Shown here piece by piece: positions 1 through 8,462 of a stretch of DNA of 50,859 nt. Source of the stretch: a virus. The notes below the pieces were generated by a model. The model ran no database searches. It was not told where the DNA came from and saw only the letters and a program-made list of their open reading frames with translations. The stretch is from positions 1-50,859 of IMG/VR virus record IMGVR_UViG_3300032020_000006; one strand, 5' to 3'. Made by a program: the position numbers and the translations under genes. How positions within the stretch are numbered: position 1 is the stretch's first letter; each line of letters begins with the position of its first letter.

Positions 1-93
1 TATTAGCCCAAGTGCTTATAGTTGCCATAACTTGGGCAGCAGTTTTACTTATTTCACTCCACGCCCAACTTATGGCGTCTGTTATGGTAGATT
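1..93. repeat. Terminal direct repeat, left copy
   Basis: Identical over 93 bases to 50767-50859. This fits a circular genome cut at an arbitrary point or a terminally redundant linear molecule. It lies inside a repetitive coding region, and a close copy also occurs at about 1141-1233, so the overlap could partly be a repeat effect. The same minus-strand frame is kept across the join. Confidence 0.85.
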
Positions 94-2560
94 TAAAAGC
101 TGCAAAAGTACCTGTGATATACGCATAAGCCATCTTTCCTAAGCCACTTACAGCATCACTCATCCATGCCCAGCTTGTAAGAAGTGTTTTAATGGCGGCT
201 TGCGATATTGCGCCGAGAGTGTCAAGTATGTTTTGTGCCGTTTTAGTTATTTCAGACCATGCCCAACTTATAGCGTCCGTTATTGTGGATTTAAATGCAG
301 CGAACGTGCCCGTAATATACGTGTAAGCCATCTTTCCTAGACCTAAAGTGACATCAGCCATCCAAGCCCAGCTTGTAAGTAAGGCGGTGATTGCTGTCTT
401 TGATAATGCTCCAAGAGTGTCCAGAATGTTTTGGGCGGTTTTAGTGACATAAGACCATGCTAGATTTCCTAGAGCACTTATAGTATTCGCCCAGCTTGTC
501 AACGTCGTCGTTATTTGCGCGACTGTTAGAGCACCAACTTGTGCGAGGATATTAGCCCACGTACTTATGGTGGTCATTACATCTGAAGCGGTTTTTGTTA
601 TGTAACTCCAAGCGAGGTTTCCAAGTGCCGAAATTGTTGTAGCCCAGTTTGTCAACATGGTTGTTATTTGGGCGGCTGTTTGCGCCCCTACTTGAGAGAG
701 AATGTTTGCCCATGTTGAAATAGTTGCCATAACTTGGGCGGCGGTTTTGTTTATTTCACTCCATGCCCAGCTTATTGCGTCTGTTATTGTTGATTTGAAT
801 GCAGCAAATGTGCCCGTAATATAGTCATAAGCCATTTTTCCCAATCCTGATGTAACGTCAGCCATCCAAGCCCAGCTTGTAAGTAAGGCGGTGATTGCTG
901 TCTTTGATAATGCTCCAAGAGTATCAAGAACGTTTTGTGCAGTTTTAGTTATGTAACTCCAAGCAAGATTTCCTAAACCACTAATTATTGTAGCCCAATT
1001 CGTTAACATGGTTGCGATTTGTGCCGCAGTTTGTGATCCTACTTGAGTTAATATATTCGTCCACGAACTTATTGTTGTCATTATGTTCGCTGCGGTTGCA
1101 GTTATGTAACTCCATGCTAAGTTGCCGACTTGAGCTATAATATTAGCCCAAGTGCTTATAGTTGCCATAACTTGGGCAGCAGTTTTACTTATTTCACTCC
1201 ACGCCCAACTTATGGCGTCTGTTATGGTAGATTTAAAAGCTGCAAAAGTTCCTGTAATGTAGTCGTAAGCCATTTTTCCTAGACCTAAAGTGACATCAGC
1301 CATCCATGCCCAACTGGTGAGTAAAGCCGTAATTGCCGCTTTCGACAATGCACCAAGAGTGTCCAGAATGTTTTGGGCGGTTTTAGTGATGTAACTCCAT
1401 GCCAGATTGCCTAGTCCCGAAATAATAGTTGCCCAGTTTGTCAACATAGTTGTTATTTGAACAGCGGTTTGAGAGCCAACTTGAGTTAAAATATTTGCCC
1501 AAGTGCTTATGGTTGTCATAATGTCTGAGGCTGTTTTGGTAATTTGGCTCCATACAATGTTGCCCCAAGAGGCAACCATGTTTGCCCAAGAAACGAGAGT
1601 ATCTAAGATGTTCTGTGCAGTTTTGGTTACTTCACTCCACGCCCAACTTATGGCGTCTGTTATGGTAGATTTAAAGGCTGCAAAAGTGCCTGTAATATAG
1701 TCATAAGCCATCTTTCCTAATCCATAAACAGCATTGCTCATCCAAGCCCAACTTGTAAGAAGCGTCTTAATTGCTGCTTGTGATATTGCTCCAAGAGCAT
1801 CGAGGACGTTTTGTGCTGCTAAATTTGCGGTTTTGACTACTCCAGTCCAAAGATCTGCGGCGAAATCGAGTGCTCCTAAAGCCGCCGTGACTACTAAATG
1901 ACTCCAATTGACAAAGACGGTGTGTATTTGAGTGGCTGTCCATTCAACAAAGGTCATCACTTCGCCAATGAGATCGAATATATCTTGTGCCACAACCGTT
2001 ATGCAACTCCATGCCAAATTTCCTAAACTTGTCACTATGTGCGACCAATTTACGAATACTGTTGTTATCTGTGCGGTCGTCCATTCGACAAACGTCATTA
2101 CTTCGCCGATAAGGTCGAATATGTCTTGGGCTACAACAGTTACGTAACTCCATGCAAGATTGCCTAATGAAGTAGCGAGATGTCCCCAATTTACAAACAC
2201 AGTTGCAATCTGTTCACCAGTCCATTCGACAAACGTCATCACTTCACCAATAAGGTCGAATATATCTTGTGCTACAACAGTTATGTAACTCCACGCCAAA
2301 TTTCCTAAACTTGTCGCTAAATGTGCCCAATTTACGAATACGGTTGCAATCTGTTCAGCAGTCCATTCAATAAACGTCATCACTTCACCGATGATGTCGA
2401 ATATATTTTGTGATGTAACTTGAATGAAACTTTGGAAGGCTGCCCACGTATCGAACGCCATTCTTGCCCAATCTAGTTGGGGAATGTTTTGTTGTTGTAT
2501 CAGAGTATTTGCGCCGAGCACTTCATTTGATGTGTGAATGTGGCGTGGAAGTTTTCTCAT
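1..2560 (-). CDS. Giant Trp-rich repeat tail protein, N-terminal part (runs off the window)
   Basis: The start ATG at 2560 overlaps the tape-measure stop by four bases (ATGA). The frame is open to base 1 and, if the ends join, continues at 50766 and stops at 48446, giving about 1,626 residues. After a short unique N-terminus it holds repeats around the phrases LGNLAWSYITKTA and TISTWANIL, plus longer modules with LLTSWAWM, GKMAYDYITGTFAAFKSTI and ISWAWSEI. The regular Trp spacing suggests amphipathic helices or a fibrous stalk. No catalytic motif is visible. Placed directly after the tape measure, it is probably a tail-tip or fibre protein; a second tape-measure-like role is an alternative. 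The protein family is not recognised. Confidence 0.75.
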   Translation of the reverse strand, partial: MRKLPRHIHTSNEVLGANTLIQQQNIPQLDWARMAFDTWAAFQSFIQVTSQNIFDIIGEVMTFIEWTAEQIATVFVNWAHLATSLGNLAWSYITVVAQDIFDLIGEVMTFVEWTGEQIATVFVNWGHLATSLGNLAWSYVTVVAQDIFDLIGEVMTFVEWTTAQITTVFVNWSHIVTSLGNLAWSCITVVAQDIFDLIGEVMTFVEWTATQIHTVFVNWSHLVVTAALGALDFAADLWTGVVKTANLAAQNVLDALGAISQAAIKTLLTSWAWMSNAVYGLGKMAYDYITGTFAAFKSTITDAISWAWSEVTKTAQNILDTLVSWANMVASWGNIVWSQITKTASDIMTTISTWANILTQVGSQTAVQITTMLTNWATIISGLGNLAWSYITKTAQNILDTLGALSKAAITALLTSWAWMADVTLGLGKMAYDYITGTFAAFKSTITDAISWAWSEISKTAAQVMATISTWANIIAQVGNLAWSYITATAANIMTTISSWTNILTQVGSQTAAQIATMLTNWATIISGLGNLAWSYITKTAQNVLDTLGALSKTAITALLTSWAWMADVTSGLGKMAYDYITGTFAAFKSTITDAISWAWSEINKTAAQVMATISTWANILSQVGAQTAAQITTMLTNWATTISALGNLAWSYITKTASDVMTTISTWANILAQVGALTVAQITTTLTSWANTISALGNLAWSYVTKTAQNILDTLGALSKTAITALLTSWAWMADVTLGLGKMAYTYITGTFAAFKSTITDAISWAWSEITKTAQNILDTLGAISQAAIKTLLTSWAWMSDAVSGLGKMAYAYITGTFAAFKSTITDAISWAWSEISKTAAQVMATISTWAN

Positions 2561-3993
2561 GGTCGCATCCTCTTCCATTCGTTCACTATTTTTCTGTTCT
2601 GGATTTGCAGGGCACGTTCAAGGTCGGTTTCAACGTGTATGTCTGATTGAATGTTGAACACTTCAGCTTTTGAGGTTTCAAGTGTTGTTGTTTGAATGTT
2701 TTTTGAAACGTGTTCGCCAGCGAGGAGTCCATAAACACCCGTCTGTGGGACGTATCCGCCGTCGTGGCGAGTTCCCATGAATGTAGATTTTTCGATATTG
2801 TTTGTAGCGAACATCTTTTCATACAGACTAACCGATTCTTTCGATAACACCTGTTCTCCAGTGTGTAAATGGTAAACTCCTTCTTTTTCAACGAGTCCGC
2901 CAGTTTGTAAAGATTTAAAAGTTTCTTTTGAGTTTGAACTTAGAACCGATTCTTTAGATAGTACCTTTTCTCCCGTGTGTAAATGATAGAGTCCTTCTTT
3001 TTCAATTGTTCCGCCTTTTTGCATAGATGTAAAGGCAGTTTTTTCGATATTGTTTGTAGTGAACATTTTTTCATACAGACTAACCGATTCTTTCGATAAC
3101 ACCCTTTCTCCAGTGTGTAAATGGTAGACTCCCTCTTTTTCGACGAGTCCGCCAGTTTGTAAGGATTTGAAAGTTTCTTTTGAGTTTGACTCTTTCATTG
3201 AAGCTAGAACCGATTCTTTAGATAGTACCTTTTCTCCCGTGTGTAAATGATAGAGTCCTTCTTTTTCGATGAATCCGCCTTGCTGGCGTCCTCCCATATA
3301 GTAGCCAGCTATTCCCGCTACTGCTGCGGCTCCTGCGATCATAAGGGGAACTGCGACTCCATAACTTAATGCAGCTTTAAGGACTAATTGTGCTTGTAGA
3401 GCGGCATTCTCTAACCATTCTACCGCCGTACATGCTATAGTTACGGCTTTGTGTGCTATCTTTGTAAGTATGTTTTCGCCTGTGGCGATTGAATTAAGTT
3501 TTGTGGCTATTGTGTGTGCAGTTTTGGATGCCGTTGAAGCTACTGTCGCCCAAGTTTCTTTCTGTAAAAGTCCAGTTGAAATGAGCATCGTTCCCGCCAT
3601 AAGTCCCATGCTCACGTTTGCCCGCATGTTAGCAGCATCTAAGTATTGCATTTCCTGAGTTAGTTGGCGCGCTGCCCGCTGTGCTTCTCGGCTGGTTACG
3701 CCGTAGCGGGCGACCGCATCGTTGTAACGGTCTTGGGCGTTCGAAGCCATTATCGAAGCCATTGTCTGTCGCATCCATGCGGATTCGACCATGTTAAACA
3801 TGAATCCAACAGACATCGCGCTGCGGGCGATCCCTTGTAATCCTACTCCCGCCTCTTTCGCTCCTTGTTGGACGCTTACGCCCACTTTTGCGCCTTGGAA
3901 TTGGATTTTGTCCAATTCTTGCACAGCTTGCTCTAGCTGTTCGCGTCCTTCGAACGTGGCGCGCAGTACGAGCCTGTATGTTAAGTCTGCCAT
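2557..3993 (-). CDS. Tape measure protein
   Basis: 478 residues. The N-terminal third is helical and glutamine-rich, a hydrophobic segment lies at about residues 211-232, and the C-terminal half has four copies of a KEGLYHLHTGE.VLSKESV module plus a degenerate fifth (TGVYGLLAGEHV). GG..x.GLY.LH.GE motifs are common near the C-terminus of phage tape-measure proteins. It follows the frameshifted tail chaperone, as in most siphoviruses. The length is modest, so on the usual length rule a tail of roughly 70 nm would be inferred. The repeats are also visible in the DNA (about 2811-3050 against 3060-3280). The start ATG at 3993 lies inside the chaperone extension. Confidence 0.85.
   Translation of the reverse strand: MADLTYRLVLRATFEGREQLEQAVQELDKIQFQGAKVGVSVQQGAKEAGVGLQGIARSAMSVGFMFNMVESAWMRQTMASIMASNAQDRYNDAVARYGVTSREAQRAARQLTQEMQYLDAANMRANVSMGLMAGTMLISTGLLQKETWATVASTASKTAHTIATKLNSIATGENILTKIAHKAVTIACTAVEWLENAALQAQLVLKAALSYGVAVPLMIAGAAAVAGIAGYYMGGRQQGGFIEKEGLYHLHTGEKVLSKESVLASMKESNSKETFKSLQTGGLVEKEGVYHLHTGERVLSKESVSLYEKMFTTNNIEKTAFTSMQKGGTIEKEGLYHLHTGEKVLSKESVLSSNSKETFKSLQTGGLVEKEGVYHLHTGEQVLSKESVSLYEKMFATNNIEKSTFMGTRHDGGYVPQTGVYGLLAGEHVSKNIQTTTLETSKAEVFNIQSDIHVETDLERALQIQNRKIVNEWKRMRP
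2811..3280 (-). repeat. Internal tandem duplication in the tape-measure gene
   Basis: Two units of roughly 230 bases, each encoding two LYHLHTGE modules, are near-identical. They differ by small indels around the TSMQK/TGTRH and SSNSK/SMKESNSK segments. This suggests recent duplication. Confidence 0.8.
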
Positions 3994-4486
3994 TTCATTT
4001 TCCTCGCTTCATTTATCCTTTCCAGTTGCGTAAATAAACGCAGGGAAATTTTTTGGGGATCTAATTGCAATCCCAATTCTTTTATGGAGATGTACAGTTT
4101 TATGGCTGGATGGAAGACTGGCTGTTTGAGGAAGACGGCGAGAGTAAAAAACGGGCTTCTTTGTCGCTGATGTTATTCAATGTTTCGTTTGACGCAAGCA
4201 ATATGTTGTAGAGTTTATTCGGAATTTGGTTAAGGTTTTCAATCTTGAAAGCTTTGCCGTCGTGTGTCACTGCTTTTTCGAGGAGTTTTTGTTTGTATAT
4301 TGCTGGCGTTATTCGTTCGGGTTCCGTGAGTTCTGACACAAGTTCGTTTAATGCGTCGATTCCTTCTTGTGCCGTAAGTTCTTTAATCTCGTATTCTCCG
4401 TAGATTTGTTCTTTCCAGTCTTTGCCGACGCTGATTTCTGATGGGCTTGAAACTTTGCCTTTGACGACGGTGAACTTTATTTTCAT
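3981..4486 (-). CDS. Tail assembly chaperone, frameshifted long form (GT-like)
   Basis: A minus-one slip on T TTT TTA after 114 codons would continue as ACT CTC GCC for 54 further residues (TLAVFLKQPVFHPAIKLYIS and on, ending ARKMKWQT), giving about 168 residues. The extension's stop at 3981-3983 lies 13 bases inside the tape-measure gene. That is the classical lambda G/GT arrangement. The coding quality and placement of the extension support it. Frameshifting itself is inferred, and I did not identify a downstream pseudoknot. Confidence 0.8.
4100..4486 (-). CDS. Tail assembly chaperone, short form (G-like)
   Basis: 128 residues from the ATG at 4486, which overlaps the tail-tube stop (TAATG). 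A longer upstream ATG at 4516 exists, but the overlapping start is preferred. The position between tail-tube and tape-measure genes is that of lambda G-like chaperones. The end of the gene contains a T TTT TTA slippery heptamer at 4151-4145 and an overlapping minus-one frame that stays open to 3981. The short form would be the main product of normal decoding. It presumably binds the tape measure during tail assembly (family knowledge). Confidence 0.8.
   Translation of the reverse strand: MKIKFTVVKGKVSSPSEISVGKDWKEQIYGEYEIKELTAQEGIDALNELVSELTEPERITPAIYKQKLLEKAVTHDGKAFKIENLNQIPNKLYNILLASNETLNNISDKEARFLLSPSSSNSQSSIQP
4145..4151 (-). promoter_or_regulatory. Programmed minus-one frameshift slippery site T TTT TTA
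   Basis: On the minus strand the zero-frame codons are CGT TTT TTA, so the heptamer T TTT TTA matches the X XXY YYZ rule and allows tandem slippage. It sits 14 codons before the zero-frame stop and inside the open stretch of the minus-one frame. Confidence 0.82.
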
Positions 4487-5310
4487 TACGTTATCACCAT
4501 CGTTTTGCCTTCCCATTCGATGCGCTCGATTACCATGTCCAGTCCTCTTGCTTGCACTTGTGATCGTCTCAGTTCCGCGTTGGTGAATGTGAACGTTTTA
4601 GTTACTGGAGTTGTTGCTTTGTCTGTTAGCTTTATCTCGATTGTTTTTGGTGTTCCAAGAATAACATCTGACACTAGACTTGCTTGAGCCACAGCCCTTA
4701 TGATGTGTCCACTGTAGAGTGCTTGGCGTTCGCCGACTTCTGTTGGTAGGATTTCAGAACCCAAGATTTCCTGAATCGCGTTGTTGTCGACGCCGAATTC
4801 GACTTCTTGCCATTTTGTTTCTGGGTTTGCACCAATCTTCAGTGATGTTAATGCTGTTTTGTACATTGCTTCTTCCGACGCTTTCACGAATTCCCATGTG
4901 GTTTGTGTCGAGCGGGCTTTTGCGAGAACTTCCAACGCCGCCTTAATGCTTTCCGCTTGGCGTATTGTGATTCTGCATGTGTTTACTTTGCATCCTGTGA
5001 ACAAGTGGAATCCGCCGCCGCCTTCGTCTAATGCTAGATCATGTGCTGGAACTACTCCTTCAGCGGTTATCATGGCGTTGAGTGTTATGTAGTCTGCGAG
5101 TTTTCGTATGTTTTGAGTCCACGAAACTTTGGGGCGTACGGCTGTGATTTTTCGGAATGCTATTGTCCGTGTTCCTTCGCCGCAGCCGACTTCAGTAGCG
5201 ATTTCCGCGTCTGGATCTATTGTTGCCGTCATTACGGTTCCGCCGAGTCCATAATATGTTGGGGTTGCGAAACGGTTTATTTTATACTTGTCTCCATAGG
5301 CTATACTCAT
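4486..5310 (-). CDS. Major tail tube protein
   Basis: 274 residues with a strong ribosome binding site (GGAGGTAATAAGAA before ATG at 5310). It is beta-rich with a mixed alpha/beta middle, starts MSIAYGDKYKINRF, and has no membrane segment. Its place between the neck genes and the chaperone/tape-measure pair is that of the siphovirus tail tube. The assignment rests mainly on synteny and size, as no diagnostic motif is visible. It overlaps the endonuclease gene upstream by four bases. Confidence 0.7.
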   Translation of the reverse strand: MSIAYGDKYKINRFATPTYYGLGGTVMTATIDPDAEIATEVGCGEGTRTIAFRKITAVRPKVSWTQNIRKLADYITLNAMITAEGVVPAHDLALDEGGGGFHLFTGCKVNTCRITIRQAESIKAALEVLAKARSTQTTWEFVKASEEAMYKTALTSLKIGANPETKWQEVEFGVDNNAIQEILGSEILPTEVGERQALYSGHIIRAVAQASLVSDVILGTPKTIEIKLTDKATTPVTKTFTFTNAELRRSQVQARGLDMVIERIEWEGKTMVIT

Positions 5311-5765
5311 TTCTTATTACCTCCTTTATGTTTTCCTTTTTCATGTAAGGAACGTAATTTGTGATAAATTTCTAAGAGAGGTTTGTCGTTGGGAGTGTGT
5401 CCTGATGAATGTTGTTTAATTAAACTAAGAGCGTCAAGCAATAGTTTTGCTTGTTCCTTTTTCTTTATAAGAAATGGACTTATTTTAGGAAGAAGAATTC
5501 TTAGTTTTTCAGCGTAAAGGCATACTCTCCAAGTAGGAGAACCGTGTTTGTATCTAGGACTGAAAATCTTCGAGTTTGCTGTAGCAACTTTTTTAAACTC
5601 GTTAGCAAGTTCTTCGTTTGTTTGTTCAAAAAAGAGTGCTGATTTTAAAGAGTAGCCTCGTTTGGCTGTTTTACTAGGAGATTTGTTTAACGTAATAGAG
5701 GAATCGCAATCAATTAATCCAGCCAACCATGTCCACTTGCTTTCTTCATTTGGAAACTCTATCAT
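5307..5765 (-). CDS. LAGLIDADG homing endonuclease, free-standing
   Basis: 152 residues. A single LAGLIDCDSSI motif at about residues 15-25 matches the LAGLIDADG helix with its catalytic acidic residue, followed by the usual alternating strands and helices and a Lys-rich tail. With one motif it would act as a homodimer (family knowledge). It overlaps the neck gene upstream and the tail-tube gene downstream by four bases each (ATGA), so it is inserted without breaking translational coupling. It is not in an intron or intein that I can see. Confidence 0.85.
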   Translation of the reverse strand: MIEFPNEESKWTWLAGLIDCDSSITLNKSPSKTAKRGYSLKSALFFEQTNEELANEFKKVATANSKIFSPRYKHGSPTWRVCLYAEKLRILLPKISPFLIKKKEQAKLLLDALSLIKQHSSGHTPNDKPLLEIYHKLRSLHEKGKHKGGNKK

Positions 5766-6238
5766 GTTTTTTCCATCTCCTCTTTTAGTATTGCTTCTAA
5801 CTCGTTGATGCTTGAGTAAACAGCTCGAATGAGGAAGTTATGCGGGATTATGCCGAGAACAACGCAATAACGTGCAAAAACCTCATCGCCCGTCTCTTTA
5901 GACCAGAAATGTAATGCTCTGGCGGCGACGGGAGTTATGAATATTGCTTTGCCGCTTCTGTAAATGCCTGTTCCAGCGTCGAGGAATCTTAGGATATTTC
6001 CGCGCGTGTATGAGCCTACGCCGTATTCGAGTTCTCCTTCTTTGCGGGTTTCGATGCTAGAGGCGGTTAATCCCGTTCCGTGTGTTTCTGCCATAATCAG
6101 ATTCTTTATGCCTCCTTCCAAGATGGCGCATAATCTTTGCAACACCATGTCCATTTTGACTGGAGCCATTTCACCCATAAGTTGAAGTTGTTGGAACACG
6201 AATTCATGGTCTGGAGTCAAGATTTGTATGTTGCTCAT
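5762..6238 (-). CDS. Neck/tail-completion protein, HK97 gp10-like
   Basis: 158 residues from the ATG at 6238, which overlaps the upstream stop (ATGA). An in-frame ATG at 6259 is an alternative. The middle carries RKEGELEYGVGSYTRG and then SGKAIFITPVAARALHFWSK, like the GT.Y....PYA..lefG region of gp10-type head-tail joining proteins. The order gp6-like, terminator-like, gp10-like, tail tube fits this. The probable role is joining head and tail. Confidence 0.6.
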   Translation of the reverse strand: MSNIQILTPDHEFVFQQLQLMGEMAPVKMDMVLQRLCAILEGGIKNLIMAETHGTGLTASSIETRKEGELEYGVGSYTRGNILRFLDAGTGIYRSGKAIFITPVAARALHFWSKETGDEVFARYCVVLGIIPHNFLIRAVYSSINELEAILKEEMEKT

Positions 6239-6681
6239 TTGCTCACTCTCTGGTGGCATATTGTAATGTTGAGGGCTTCTCCGCCCATGAACGGTTCAAT
6301 GTCGAATAGGTCTTCATTCACCTGACGCGTAACAAATACCCACTCCCAACCGTCAGGAGTCGTTAAGTCTCCGTTGTTGACTTTTTTGAGAATGTCGTAG
6401 ATTTCTTCTATGAATTTGTGTTTGAGTTCTTTAGTTTCTTCGACGGATTCGTTTGTCGTTGCTTTCGCTTGCATCCTGATTTTTACGGTTATGAGTGCTA
6501 GGCAGTCGCCTGAACCTTCAGTGTCCCACCTGTTCACGTCTGTTTCTTCTTTTATGATGACGTTGGGCTGGGTTAAAATTCCTTCAGTTCGGCGCATATT
6601 CCTGTGAAAGATAGTGGAATCTTTTTCGACGCTCCAATTCGTTTGTAGAAGGTTAAGGAGCTGAAGTTCGAGATCTTCCAT
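6235..6681 (-). CDS. Probable tail terminator protein
   Basis: 148 residues. ATG at 6681 follows GGAGG-rich sequence and touches the upstream stop (TAATG). It has an N-terminal helix (LLNLLQTNW), then strands with conserved-looking Asp/Arg, and the segment VNRWDTEGSGDCLALITVKI. Size, fold pattern and position between connector and tail-tube genes suggest a tail-tube terminator (gpU-like). No diagnostic motif is present, so the call is by context. Confidence 0.45.
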   Translation of the reverse strand: MEDLELQLLNLLQTNWSVEKDSTIFHRNMRRTEGILTQPNVIIKEETDVNRWDTEGSGDCLALITVKIRMQAKATTNESVEETKELKHKFIEEIYDILKKVNNGDLTTPDGWEWVFVTRQVNEDLFDIEPFMGGEALNITICHQRVSK

Positions 6682-6965
6682 TATTCCACTTCCTCCCACT
6701 TTCTTATTCCTAAGGAAATCTTCTTGACTTCCACTATTTCTCCTATGGCTAAGTTTTCATATACTCCAGACTTTACCTTGACAATCTCGCCTTCCAAGTC
6801 TTTCTTAATCTGTGGAGGAATATGTAATTGAACTAACTTACCTTCCACAGCTTCGGGACTTGAGATTTCTTCAAAGTTATTAACTGCTGCCATGGGAAGG
6901 TCATTGACTGGAATAACCAGTTTTACTACAACCTCAACTTCGTACACTTTTTCAATTTTGTTCAT
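6681..6965 (-). CDS. Small virion-operon protein, unknown
   Basis: 94 residues, rich in Val, Glu and Lys, predicted mostly beta strands with no Cys or membrane segment. It lies three bases after the connector-like gene and overlaps the next gene by one base. It is probably a structural or assembly protein of the late operon. No family recognised. Confidence 0.6.
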   Translation of the reverse strand: MNKIEKVYEVEVVVKLVIPVNDLPMAAVNNFEEISSPEAVEGKLVQLHIPPQIKKDLEGEIVKVKSGVYENLAIGEIVEVKKISLGIRKWEEVE

Positions 6966-6968
6966 AAT

Positions 6969-8129
6969 TCACATCTCTCCGTAGCCGAGTAGCCTATATC
7001 TTAACAACACCATTTTTATGTCGGGCGTAAGTACTTCAGGCATTGCAAAATTCACAGCAGTTGGTCTTGCGAAACTCACGAACGCTGCGGTTCTGTCGCT
7101 TATAGTTTTGTGAATCATGTTTATAATCAGTCGGGTGCAAGCCATTTGAATGTCTATGGGAGTTTTGGTGTATCCGCCCTTGTATGTTACCCGCACGTTC
7201 TTTGTTCCACTGGCGGGGATTGAATCTGAAGCAAACACGATTTCGCCGTGCGTGAACCATCTGTATTTCGTTATTTCTGTCCAGACATCAGCATCGCCGA
7301 TTTCCGCCGAGTTTTCCTCTATTTTTGTTATGCTTAAGACTGGGCGCTGTGTTAGAAATAGTGAAGCCGCTTTTGCTTGCCATGCTTCTTCTTGTTCCGT
7401 AAATTCGTATAGTCCCGTGGGCGTTGTTGATCCGATTCCGCTGAAGTATTCTATTAATGATAGTCCACCTTCCTCAAAGAAGTTTGTTTCCCGCTGTGTT
7501 TCACCATCTATGAATCTGCTGGACTGTTCAATCATCGTTGTTAAATAGTCGTAGTAGTCTTGTGTGGTTCCGTCTTTTCCAACCAGTTCTTTCGGATCTA
7601 CCGAGCGGATGCAAGAAATTAATGTGGAAATGTTTGTGTAGTGATTTGCTTTTTGAACGTATATTTTGTTGAAGAGGCTGTAATCGGTGGCTAACGTACC
7701 GTCATGTCCAAATCCGTATTTTCCAGCCACATATCCCGTTGGCGGGACTTGTTTTATGACGACGGCTCCATTAATTTTGCACGTTATGAACGTGGCGGTT
7801 ATGGAAAGTTCGCAAACGTAGTCCGTGTTTATTTTTATCGTGTATGCTTGTTCTTTGAGGTTTGTCCTTGTTATTCCTTCCATCTTATCCAATAACACTT
7901 TATTGGTTACGGAATCTAACACGAATTCCACGTACTTTTCTGTTGGCAACGAAATGTGAAATCCGATTATGGATGCTTTGGTTCCTTTCACGATTCGCAA
8001 GGTGGCTTGTACTGTATAGTTTACGTCTGTTTCTTCTCCAGCAACCGCATAGGCTCTGGTGCCTTCGCCGTGTAGTTCTCCGCTTGTTTCGAGAATCCAT
8101 TTTCCTAGTTTTGTTTCGAAAAGTTCCAT
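6969..8129 (-). CDS. Head-tail connector with an N-terminal LamG-like domain
   Basis: 386 residues; AAGGAGTTTAA precedes ATG at 8129. Residues 1-155 look like a concanavalin/LamG jelly roll (TVQATLRI, YVEFVLDS, KYGFGHDG). From about 165 the protein resembles gp6-like connectors: a helix with IEQSSRFIDGETQR, then RPVLSITKIEE, NVRVTYKGGYTKTPIDIQMA and a final helix. Connector proteins are usually near 100-200 residues, so the N-terminal addition is unusual. It may decorate the neck (inference). Confidence 0.65.
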   Translation of the reverse strand: MELFETKLGKWILETSGELHGEGTRAYAVAGEETDVNYTVQATLRIVKGTKASIIGFHISLPTEKYVEFVLDSVTNKVLLDKMEGITRTNLKEQAYTIKINTDYVCELSITATFITCKINGAVVIKQVPPTGYVAGKYGFGHDGTLATDYSLFNKIYVQKANHYTNISTLISCIRSVDPKELVGKDGTTQDYYDYLTTMIEQSSRFIDGETQRETNFFEEGGLSLIEYFSGIGSTTPTGLYEFTEQEEAWQAKAASLFLTQRPVLSITKIEENSAEIGDADVWTEITKYRWFTHGEIVFASDSIPASGTKNVRVTYKGGYTKTPIDIQMACTRLIINMIHKTISDRTAAFVSFARPTAVNFAMPEVLTPDIKMVLLRYRLLGYGEM

Positions 8130-8462
8130 TTAAACTCCTTCTTTTTCAGTTAGTATCAAATAGAAATCGTCGTCTTTTGGAAATGTTTGTTGGGTTGTGT
8201 CTCCAAAAGTTATTTCTATTCTGATTTTGTATTTTTTATTGGGTTGAGCGGTGTCTCCAGTTACCCAGTCATATTGCACTTGTCCGTTTGTTGGCGGTGT
8301 TAAAACCGTTGCTGTTTTGCTGAATACGGCTATTCCAGTGTCAACTTCTACAAGTTGAAATTTTGCGGTGCAGCCAGTCAAAGGCACAACAATTCCATCT
8401 TTCTTTAATGTTGTTTTGACGCTTGGTTGCAAGTCTCCTTTAAACATTTTCAGTTCTGTCAT
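8130..8462 (-). CDS. Baseplate-upper-protein-like (BppU N-terminal type) protein
   Basis: 110 residues. The pattern MFKGDLQPSVKTTLKKDG, PLTGCTAKFQLVE, GQVQYDWVTGDT and YKIRIEITFGDTTQQTFP is that of the small Ig-like domain found at the N-terminus of phage baseplate upper proteins, here as a stand-alone gene. It overlaps the repeat-protein gene upstream by four bases. A structural adaptor role in the virion is inferred. Confidence 0.6.
   Translation of the reverse strand: MTELKMFKGDLQPSVKTTLKKDGIVVPLTGCTAKFQLVEVDTGIAVFSKTATVLTPPTNGQVQYDWVTGDTAQPNKKYKIRIEITFGDTTQQTFPKDDDFYLILTEKEGV

Noticed and set aside
1-2560. Several open frames on the plus strand and other minus frames, with repeated peptides
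   Set aside because: They are shadows of the repetitive minus-strand gene; only one frame is open throughout and has consistent protein repeats.
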